64,000 nt of DNA from Rhynchopus sp. YZ270_cl-10 (lineage: Eukaryota; Euglenozoa; Diplonemea; Diplonemida; Diplonemidae), in contig OZ037910.1 in assembly GCA_964035575.1 (NCBI GenBank), forward strand, positions 992,001 to 1,056,000, read 5' to 3'. Of the stretch, positions 29,155 through 37,344 are shown piece after piece. The notes beneath the pieces were generated by a model. It was not told where the DNA came from and did no database searches. It saw nothing but the letters and a program-made list of their open reading frames with translations. Numbering within the stretch: position 1 is the stretch's first letter; each line of letters begins with the position of its first letter. The translations under genes were made by a program, and so were the position numbers.

Positions 29155-29423
29155 GAGATGGTCATATGGATCGCAGACATGATACACCAAGAGGACAGAA
29201 TATGAATACAATAGGACAAAGAAACTTGGCGACCAAAAAAAAAAAATGGATTTTTGGGGGTTTTCTTGTAATTGGCGACTTTTTTGGTCGCCAAATATTA
29301 GTCCTACTGTATATTCACAAAGGCGTGATGTGGGTGTCTAGAATATGGTTAGCACATAGGGTGGCATTAAAGGGGGCATTTTCGCACCTTTTATTTTTTC
29401 CGGCTGGGGAAATGACATCATCC

Positions 29424-29526
29424 CTGACAACAAACTTGTGGAAGCCAGCGCAGCTGAAGCTGTGCGATAACGAATATGATAAGGTGACTAAGCACAGAGA
29501 GGCTTAGAGTCATCTTATAAACTTTT
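29424..29526 (+). other. Two-hairpin element, family 1 long form, copy 1
   Basis: Hairpin one is GCGCAGC-TGAA-GCTGTGC (29448-29465). A hinge GATAACGAATATG follows. Hairpin two is ATAAGGTGAC-TAAGC paired with GCTTA-(GA)-GTCATCTTAT (29479-29518), then AAACTTTT. The long form recurs at 32277-32380. It sits 270 bp after the AP endonuclease stop. Confidence 0.6.
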
Positions 29527-29910
29527 GTTTTTTTTTTGCACTGTTTTTTCAGTGCGATAAAGCGTATTATTTAAGTACGATAAAAAGGAAAAAAACGATG
29601 CAGGAAAATGTCTAGGATTTAATCACGAAATAATTGTGTGAAAAAAATGCCCCCTTTTTTTTTTTGGCCGCACCCTCAACGAGGTTGCTTAGAGCTAAAA
29701 GCTGGCTCTCAAGCCAGTACAAGAGTGTAGTGATCACACACCTGAAGAACAAGAGATGTGTTGGGGGAAAAATTTGCTCTCATTAGTTGGAAAAAAGTAG
29801 GGTGGGTGTAATTGCCGTCTATCTATGGCAACCTTACTAATCTAACTAACAATAAAAGAGGGGGAGCGGAGGAACAGTGCAGTGGTGGTCGCCACTCCTT
29901 TGCCTTTTTG
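29527..29910. other. Intergenic stretch with a short hairpin
   Basis: Apart from T-runs, only a perfect CTGGCT-CTCA-AGCCAG hairpin near 29703 and a GTGATCAC palindrome near 29730 stand out. No gene is seen. Confidence 0.4.
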
Positions 29911-29923
29911 CCCCCCCCCCCCC

Positions 29924-31122
29924 TAGGGGGTATCAAACCCCACGTATAAGGTGTCATAAAACACGTATTTTTTTCTTTTTGACAAAAATGCATTTCAAAG
30001 TGATTTTGACCATATATTCCCACCCACACCACCCAAAAAATACCCCCTCGCCCTGTTTTGACCCCAACCGACCCTTTTTTGGCCCCAAAACGGGCAAACT
30101 GAAAAAGTGGCAAGGACTTGGTACCTTGGGAGGGTACTAGGACCTGGTACCTTTTTTGAAACATGGTTCTAAGTTCCACCAAGTCCCTCTAAACACCCCG
30201 AAACAGCCTGGGTACCCCTCAGGATAGGTTCTGGGGTGAAAGTATGTGGCTTTGAGGGCTTTTCTGGCCCCAAAATGAGTAAAAGCGGTCCAAACAGCAG
30301 GTGGTGCAGATGAAGGCCACAGTGGAGAGAACCACACGCTGCTTTTTGCACCGCTTTTACCCATTCTGAGGCCAAGAAAACCCTCAAAGCCACATATTTT
30401 CACCCCAGAACCTATCCCGAGGGGTACCCAGGCGGTTTCGGGGTGTTTATCCACCTTAGTACGCACGCTTTTTTCTTGATTTTTTGATTTTTCTTGAAAA
30501 TCTTGGTTTTCCTGTAGGTGTGGTATTTCTATTGGCACTCTATTGTCACTCAGGTTGGGAGGGGAACAGTGATGGGACACAACGCATTTTTGACCGAAAA
30601 AACATGGTACTCCACCTATTTTGAGGTTGGGGAATCAATTCCGTGGTGATTTTTGGACATTAGAGATGTTCTGGCGGTCTTATTGGGGGTGTTGGTGCTC
30701 ATGACAAGGCAAAAAGCAAGCGTCTTTAAATAAACAATGGAGCGTTGGGTGTGTCAAATATCTCTGAGACGCCTCTGGGGACTAGAAAAGCCCCCAAAGC
30801 CACATACTTTCACCCCAGAACCTATCCTGAGGGGTACCCAGGCGGTTTTGGGGTGTTTAGAGGGACTGGTGAAACTTAGAACCATGTTTTAAAAAGGGTA
30901 CCAGGTCCTAGTACCCTCCCAAGGTACCAAGTCCTTGCCACTTTTTTTTTTATTTTCAGTTTGCCTGTTGTGGGGCCAAAAAAGGGTCGGTTGGGGTCAA
31001 AACAGGGCGAGGGGGTATTTTTTGGGTGGTGTGGGTGGGAATATATGGTCAAAATCACTTTGAAATGCATTTTTGTCAAAAAGAAAAAAACACGTGATTA
31101 TGACAGCTTTTGATACCCCCTA
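29924..31122. mobile_element. 1.2-kb TIR element W with ~340-bp arms (TAGGGG family)
   Basis: The left end is TAGGGGGTATCAAA and the right end TTTGATACCCCCTA. The arms (about 29924-30275 and 30780-31122) keep the order of landmarks, e.g. CAAGGACTTGGTACC and CCCAGAACCTATCC. A second, inner inverted pair surrounds 30320-30345. A 13-nt C-run precedes it. There is no recognisable coding region. Confidence 0.8.
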
Positions 31123-31124
31123 CC

Positions 31125-31992
31125 TATAGCTGGCTGTATTATAGAATCCTGATTTATAATACAATAATACATATAATACAGATATAATACAGTTATAATA
31201 CAGTTATAATACACAGTAGGGGGTTTACAGTAGGGGGTTTCAGGTGAAAACCAACGCTAAAAAAAACGTAAAACGGGAGGGTTCTACAGGCAAAACAGGC
31301 GTTTTGGCCAAAAACCCGGTTTTTCAGACAGGTAACCGGGTTTGCGGCTTGGGAAACGCGCCAGCGCGGTGTGAGAACATGCGTAGGGGTTTGTAACCAC
31401 TCGTTGCGTTGGTTGCGTTGCGTTCGCTACGTTGCGTTCGTTGCATACAGATCGTTACGTACACATCGGTTACGTTGTGTTGCATGCGTTGCGTTCGTTG
31501 TGTAGAGATCGTTACGTACAGAGCGCAACTTGCAGAGCGGTTGCGTTTCGTTGGTTGTGTTCGGTTGGTTACGTTCCTTGCGTTCCGATCGTTACGTGCA
31601 CACCGGTTCCGTTGTGTTGGATGAGTTGCGTTCGTTGCGTACAGATCGCAACGAATTGAGCGGTTGTGTTTGGTTGGTTGCGTTCGTTGCGTTCCCATCG
31701 TTGCGCACACATCGGTTGCGTTGTGTTGGTTGTGTTTGTTCGCGGGAATCTGTTCGTTTCTTTTCAGATCTTTGCATACATCAACCACGATCAATAGGGA
31801 GTGTTAAGGATTAGCAAACTAAATTCTCAACACGCGTAAAAATTGAGCCCAAAATCGCCACCCCACACTCCCCTTACTGTATAACCTACCAAGCTGTATT
31901 ATATGTATTATAAACTGAAAATTTATAATACGCTTAAAATACAATAATACATAATACAATAATACAGTTATAATACAATACAGCCAGCTATA
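31125..31992. mobile_element. 868-bp TIR element V inserted at the end of W, hAT-like
   Basis: The ends are TATAGCTGGCTGTATT and AATACAGCCAGCTATA. An 8-bp direct repeat, CCCCTACC, flanks both ends (31117-31124 and 31993-32000), the duplication length typical of hAT. A/T-rich arms with repeated TAATACA words flank a GTTGCGTTC-type repeat block at 31400-31790. Confidence 0.7.
31400..31790. repeat. Degenerate GTTGCGTTCGTT repeat block in element V
   Basis: It is made of variants of GTTGCGTTCGTTGCGTACAG and ATCGGTTACGTTGTGTTG. A higher-order pattern repeats at roughly 110-140 bp (about 31463, 31602 and 31710). It gives spurious open frames on both strands. Confidence 0.8.
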
Positions 31993-32013
31993 CCCCTACC
32001 CCCCCCCCCCCCC

Positions 32014-32276
32014 TTTTTTTTCTCTCTCTCCTTCCGTCTTGTGTTGTGGTTTTCTCAACGAAAACGAAACGTTTGCCTCTCCCCTATTCTGTGGCTGTAT
32101 TTGCGATAATTGCCCCCCATCATAATACATAATACACAATACAGCTGTGTTGTGATGTGTGCTATGATGGACAATTTCTCACAAATACAAGCCAAACACC
32201 CACCACCCATACCCCCTTCCTCTGTACTCATAAGAAATGACTCAGCCATTCCCTCCCCCCTTTTCTCGCTTTTCCT
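32014..32276. other. Gene-free stretch
   Basis: T- and CT-rich sequence after a 15-nt C-run; nothing recognisable. Confidence 0.4.
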
Positions 32277-32380
32277 CTGACAACAAACTTGTGGAAGCCA
32301 GCGCAGCTTGATGCTGTGCGATAACGAATATGATAAGGTGACTACGTAACGAGAGGCTTAGGGTCAGCTTATAAACTTTT
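32277..32380 (+). other. Two-hairpin element, family 1 long form, copy 2
   Basis: Hairpin one is GCGCAGC-TTGAT-GCTGTGC (32301-32319): the stem is identical to the copy at 29448, with a loop one base longer. Hairpin two is weaker here (ATAAGGTGAC against GTCAGCTTAT, one mismatch; the inner stem is eroded). TATAAACTTTT follows. It lies about 430 bp before the astacin gene. Confidence 0.55.
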
Positions 32381-32808
32381 CTTTATCTCCTCTGATTCAT
32401 CGTCACCTATAGGGGGTTTGTGTGTTGCGAGGTGTAAAATAGCCGTTAAAAATTTAGGCACATTTAACGACAACTACTCAAAACATGAAATCTGTTGCTT
32501 TAATGGACTCAGAGAGCATTTTTATGACCTGGACATGGGGGTCAGATTCCACATTAGAGCCATCTAGAACTATAAGGGTCAAAATATTGTCACTCTTCTT
32601 TGTACCATGATTTATCCAATACGGAGACACCAGAACAGCTCTATTCTGATGGGATTGTGGTTCAAAAAATGCATCGCAAAGGGTTCCATAAGGTTTTCTT
32701 CGTATCTTCTTTCACGACGTTCACCTTTCCCTTTGAAGTTCTTATCACCACCTTCCCTCATCACCACCCTCATCATCACTCAGATAACATTCTTTTGCAG
32801 TTTTTTAA
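32381..32808. other. Upstream region of the astacin gene
   Basis: No conserved element is recognised. It is less homopolymeric than other gaps. Confidence 0.4.
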
Positions 32809-35800
32809 ATGCGTTTCACGGCAGTACTGTGTGCATTGTTAGGGACGTCGCTGAGTGGAGGTTACGCGAAAAGCGTTTCAGGACGTGACGCACATTCCCT
32901 TGCCGCGTCGCGTCTGTGGGGGACGTCTGAGCTGTGGCCTGCTGGGGAGGCGATTAAGTACCGTGTGAACACTGAGACTGCGGATGCGTCGCATGGTGTG
33001 CCGCTTGCGGCAGATGATTCGCGTATTGCGTATGCGATTCGTCACATCGAGGCGAAGACGTGTCTGCGCTTTGCACGCTGTGCGACGGTAGAGGATTGTA
33101 CAGCAGGAAGCTACATCGAGTTCTGGTCCGGCCCAGACTGCAGCTCTCCCATTGGCAAGCCAGACGGTAAGATGTCCATTTCCCTGTCGCCCTCCTGCAG
33201 TGAACACTCCACAGTGCATGAGGTGGGCCACGCAGTCGGGCTAGACCATGAACAGCGTCGTCTCGACAGAGATGACTTCGTCGCCATCAACGAAGCCTCC
33301 ATCATCCCAGAAAAGCTGGCACAGTTTTCAAAGCTGCACACCGGACGCGACCTTGGCCCATATGACTACAGAGGCATCATGCACTACACGACGTGGGCGT
33401 TTCAGCAGAACAGCGGAGATGTGTCCATCGTTGCGCCTTACAGAAAGATCGGTGAGATAGGTGGGTTGAGCAATGGTGACGTGGCGGCAATCGACTTCCT
33501 TTACAATGGCTGCAGTGCGGAGTACGCGGCACCGACGTGCATGGCGTCGGTGGACACAACTGTGACGCGTGTGATCCCGCATTCAACGCCGTTTCGTGTG
33601 ACGTTCTCCTCGAACTACCGCATCGGCGTGGTCGTGACCGTCAACCACGGCATCACGACGACGCCACGTGGTGCGGATGTTACCTTCGAGGACGACACCC
33701 TCAACTCCTTCAACAAAGGTGGTGCGCACTCCTCGATCCTCTACACCCCCGGCAGCGAGGTGGCAGGACAGACCTTTGTTCTTGGTGTCACCTTTGTCGC
33801 TGCGGACGGTGCAGAGCGGTCGTGCTATGCGCATGTCCGTGTCGCGCACAGTGCGGCAGTGTGCAACCAGCAGGAAGGCAACGACCCCTTTGTGTGCAGC
33901 GGTCGTGGTGTCTGCACAGGAGGCTTCCTGCAGCCCTGCACCTGCAATGAAGGCTTCGCAGGGAGGTACTGTGAAGGTGATGTAGGCTGCCCTGCAAACG
34001 TGGCAGACAGCTTCGACACCCTCGGGGACTGGGCAAATGCATTTGAGTCCGACCTGGACACAACAGTGCGGGTGGGCGCTGCAGGTGCGTCGCTGCGTCT
34101 TGGCAGTGCTGCGTACCCCGTCTCCACAGGGAACAGAGCCGTGCTGCCACTCTGGAGCCTCAGCAAGCCTTCCCGCGTGTCGTACGACGTGTCGTCCATG
34201 GTCACGGAACGTCTCAGCGGTGCAATGCGCTTCGCTCAGGAGCCGTACCAAGGCTTCGCAACCAGCTGCCTGGAACTGAATGTCGAATTCCAAGGCGGCA
34301 AAACAGACACAGGGCCGAACTATTGGGCAGCATCAGACCCTGCAACAGGGGACAAGCATGTGACCTCCGTCGACATCGTGGGCGGACAGTTCTACCACTT
34401 CGACCTGACATTTGACTGGGCAGGGTTGACGGTCAGCGTTGCCATCGATGGTGTTGTCGAAGTAACTGTGCCCATGCCTGCAGCATGCGCCACCGGCTTT
34501 GACACAGTGACAGCAGTGGGGAACGGGTGGCTCGACAACTTCGACCTGCACTGCACAGCCTTTGTCCCACCGCAGCACCCCGTCACAGCAGCACCGCCAC
34601 AGACGGCCAAGCCGACACCAGTCCCCTTCACCCCAACACCTGCGCCCACGGAGATGCCTGCACAGTGCAACACGTTTGCAGAGCTGACCGGCACGGAGGG
34701 TGCAGTGGACTACCCCGAGGGCGATGCAGACTACTCTACAAACGCACACGTGTGCCACCACATTGTCTGCAGCGGCACGACAGCAGTCACGTTCAGCCTC
34801 GTGGACACACGTGGTTCTGTTGACTATGTGTCCGTGAGCACGTTTGATGGCAGCACGGAAACAGAGGTGGCACGCTACTGGGGACGGGACAGCGTGCCCA
34901 GTCCTGTGCAGTACACGGGGAACGTGCTGCTGCGGTTTGTGTCTGCGGGGGGTTTTGTTTTTGTGACCGGGAAGGGGTACACCCTGTCGTACACGTGCAC
35001 AGATGATGTGGCAGCAACACCGGCACCAACATCATCACCCACGGCGGTACCCACAACAGCTGTACCCACAGCGGCACCGACGGCAGTTCCTACTACAGCA
35101 CCGGTACCCACAGGAACACCTACAACAGTACCCACAGCAGTGCCGACATCAGTTCCCACTGCAGCACCCACGACCGCACCAACAACAACACCCACAGCCG
35201 TGCCCACACCCGCCCCCGCAGGCACCCCCTTGCCCTGCAACGTGGACAGCGACTGCGATGCTGCCTCCTGGTGCAGACCACAGCACAGCAGCACTGGATG
35301 CAGCACCGCCAAAGAGTGCGTCGCAAAGGTCGGCATCGGTGCTTCGTGCGGCGGCTTCACGACACCGTGCATGTACAACAGATGTGCAGACAGCCTGCGT
35401 TGTGGCTGTGCTCACGGAACCTGCGACACGGGCGGTGTGTGCATCGAAGACGTTGTGCCTACACCGGCACCCGCGTTCCCTTCGGACTGCAAGGATAAAT
35501 ACGCACTCTCCACTTCTGGCCGTGTGGTGCACCTTGCCTATGCAAACCTGGAGGAGACGTGCTGGCTGTTCACATGCGCGTCGGGGCAGGCACTCACACT
35601 TACTTGGTCATCCTTCTCTGTCGAGGCTGTGTACGACCATGTCACGGTGCAGGCACACACGGGGACGGAGTTTACTTCCCTCATGCAGGCGACGGGGGAT
35701 GTGGTGGAGGACGACTCCTACAGCAGTGTGGATGGCGTCTTTTTGATGCGCTTTTCGTCAGACGCCTCTGTGACGGCACCTGGGTTCGAGGTGGCATATG

Positions 35801-36162
35801 CGTGCACGACGCCGCCTGCGTTTGAGTTCCCCAACTTCTGCCGTGGGCATGGAGAGACTTTGTCGCCTGGTGTACTGCGCTTCCCAAGCGACGGCAGCAC
35901 CTACACAAAGAACACACGGAAGTGCTGGCACCTGCACTGTGCCGTCGGTGCAGCCCGCATCACGTGGACAGCCTTCAGCACTGAGACAGGCTACGACCAC
36001 GTGTACGCCATGCCTGCACACCTGCCTTCCGTGCCTCTCTCCACACACAGCGGCAGCACAGTACCAGCAGCAAGCAGCGTGCAAGGGGGCGCATTGCTGC
36101 ACTTCTCCTCAGACAACAGCGTCCAATCCACAGGGTTCGTCCTGCAGTGGGAATGCGTCTAG
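32809..36162 (+). CDS. Secreted astacin-family (M12A) metalloprotease with EGF and CUB modules
   Basis: 1117 residues, one exon. Residues 1-21 are a signal peptide (MRFTAVLCALLGTSLSGGYA). The protease domain (~35-235) has HEVGHAVGLDHE at 137-148 (zinc ligands H137, H141 and H147; catalytic E138) and the astacin Met-turn GIMHY (M191, Y193). An EGF-like module follows at ~352-390 (CSGRGVC...CTCNEGFAGRYC), then a jelly-roll-like domain ~395-585. Two Thr/Pro-rich linkers (~590-620 and ~730-805) alternate with a CUB-like domain (~622-730), a Cys-rich knot (~807-880) and two more CUB-like domains (~895-1000 and ~1007-1117). Such proteases act outside the cell on protein substrates or matrix. The linkers are likely O-glycosylated. 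I see little room for a propeptide, so how it is kept latent is unclear. Confidence 0.88.
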   Translation: MRFTAVLCALLGTSLSGGYAKSVSGRDAHSLAASRLWGTSELWPAGEAIKYRVNTETADASHGVPLAADDSRIAYAIRHIEAKTCLRFARCATVEDCTAGSYIEFWSGPDCSSPIGKPDGKMSISLSPSCSEHSTVHEVGHAVGLDHEQRRLDRDDFVAINEASIIPEKLAQFSKLHTGRDLGPYDYRGIMHYTTWAFQQNSGDVSIVAPYRKIGEIGGLSNGDVAAIDFLYNGCSAEYAAPTCMASVDTTVTRVIPHSTPFRVTFSSNYRIGVVVTVNHGITTTPRGADVTFEDDTLNSFNKGGAHSSILYTPGSEVAGQTFVLGVTFVAADGAERSCYAHVRVAHSAAVCNQQEGNDPFVCSGRGVCTGGFLQPCTCNEGFAGRYCEGDVGCPANVADSFDTLGDWANAFESDLDTTVRVGAAGASLRLGSAAYPVSTGNRAVLPLWSLSKPSRVSYDVSSMVTERLSGAMRFAQEPYQGFATSCLELNVEFQGGKTDTGPNYWAASDPATGDKHVTSVDIVGGQFYHFDLTFDWAGLTVSVAIDGVVEVTVPMPAACATGFDTVTAVGNGWLDNFDLHCTAFVPPQHPVTAAPPQTAKPTPVPFTPTPAPTEMPAQCNTFAELTGTEGAVDYPEGDADYSTNAHVCHHIVCSGTTAVTFSLVDTRGSVDYVSVSTFDGSTETEVARYWGRDSVPSPVQYTGNVLLRFVSAGGFVFVTGKGYTLSYTCTDDVAATPAPTSSPTAVPTTAVPTAAPTAVPTTAPVPTGTPTTVPTAVPTSVPTAAPTTAPTTTPTAVPTPAPAGTPLPCNVDSDCDAASWCRPQHSSTGCSTAKECVAKVGIGASCGGFTTPCMYNRCADSLRCGCAHGTCDTGGVCIEDVVPTPAPAFPSDCKDKYALSTSGRVVHLAYANLEETCWLFTCASGQALTLTWSSFSVEAVYDHVTVQAHTGTEFTSLMQATGDVVEDDSYSSVDGVFLMRFSSDASVTAPGFEVAYACTTPPAFEFPNFCRGHGETLSPGVLRFPSDGSTYTKNTRKCWHLHCAVGAARITWTAFSTETGYDHVYAMPAHLPSVPLSTHSGSTVPAASSVQGGALLHFSSDNSVQSTGFVLQWECV

Positions 36163-36193
36163 AAGGGTTGCTTGATTTAAAAACGATGTATTT

Positions 36194-36230
36194 TAAGGTG
36201 ACTAAGCACGAGAGGCTTAGGATCATCTTA
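36194..36230 (+). other. Hairpin element, family 1, copy directly after the astacin stop
   Basis: TAAGGTGA pairs with TCATCTTA, and CTAAGC with GCTTAG around ACGAGAG, with a GA bulge. TAAACTTTTC follows. It starts 32 bp after the stop codon, so it is probably in the 3' untranslated region. Confidence 0.55.
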
Positions 36231-36323
36231 TAAACTTTTCTTTTTTTTGCGTGCATCATCAATAGTAGATTTTTCTCGCTTCCAGAAAATGTTTTTCTGC
36301 GCTTTTTTCAACTTTTTTTTTTG

Positions 36324-36371
36324 CCTGCCTCCCAAGAGGCGTTTGCACTCATCAACTTCACCGCTTTTTTT
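36324..36371 (+). other. Short dispersed element, family 4, copy 4
   Basis: GCCTCCCAAGAGGCGTTTGC then ACTCATCAACTTCACCGC and a T-run. It is very close to the copy in each spacer of the array. Confidence 0.5.
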
Positions 36372-37344
36372 TTAGTCATTTTATTGAAACTGCCGGAGAC
36401 GTTTCTTGCAGTACAACATTTCCCTCGCGTGTTGCGGAATGAAAGCTGAGCCACTGGAACACCGCCAGATGAAAAATGCTCTCGTTCTGTCCGCAAAGGG
36501 TGCGTACCATTAACGTCTCTTTTTTGCAGTGGTTTTCCCTCTTTTTTTGTTGTCTATTCCATTCATACAAGGTGCACTGTCCTGAGGAACGTGCCATCTT
36601 TCATAGTTTGTTTTTGTGTGTGTCCCCGATGACCACACCCTCATAGTTCTGAGGTTGCCTTTTCCCTTCCCTTACCACTTCACCAAGAAGAACTTCTCGT
36701 TCCACATGGCCGTGGTCTTTCAAAATTTTTTTGATGTTTCCCCGCTCCACAGATCTTCGCACAGTGTCTTATTCCGTATATTCGGGGTGGGATTTGTGTT
36801 GTCTCTGTTTTTCCCCGAGGTCTACAAACAAAGGCGTCTGCGCATGGCTTTCAGAGGTAGCATTTAAGAGTGCAAAAAAAAAAAAATTGAAATAACAAAG
36901 CCCCGCTGCGAAAAATTCGCTTTCGAGTAAAGCCCCGAATCTCGCACACCAGTTTTTTATTTCAATTTCCTTTTTATCTCTTCAGAGTTGCAAAGCCTCA
37001 TCCCTCCCAGGTTTCCCCCATGATTTGCAAAATATTCTCCTTTCCCCCCTCCAACGTAGCTCAGAATCACTTTCAACTAAAAGCCTCCCGTATTTTTATT
37101 AGTTCCATTACTGTCTACCTTTCGACACTTCCTTTGCCGGTACATCATAGTGTCCAGCTCAACCCGCACAAGAATTGATTTTTACAGTTTTCCACGTTTC
37201 ACTTCAGACTTCTTCAGAGTCACAGTTCGAGGGTATCGTCTCCAAGAACATACCTTCAAACTCAGACTCACACTCGCACTTCCACACCACCACAGCTCTG
37301 AAAAACGAAAAAGACACATACCTCCACCCCACACACAGTCTACA
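36372..37344. other. Unique region upstream of the cysteine-rich array
   Basis: No supported gene. Homology with the array spacers begins only at about 37300 (CCACAGCTCTGAAAAACG), so this is the non-duplicated left flank and carries the first gene's own promoter region. Confidence 0.5.

Noticed and set aside
29424-29526. Classical H/ACA snoRNA
   Set aside because: Two hairpins and an H-box-like hinge are present, but there is no ACA three bases from a 3' end and no pseudouridylation pocket could be defined.
29690-29760. tRNA or family 2 copy near the CTGGCT-CTCA-AGCCAG hairpin
   Set aside because: No acceptor stem, B box or constant ACAGA/GTGATTGT words are present; only an isolated hairpin.
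36616-36867. 83-codon open frame between the astacin gene and the array
   Set aside because: No signal peptide, domain or codon bias, and it starts in a T-rich region; probably chance.
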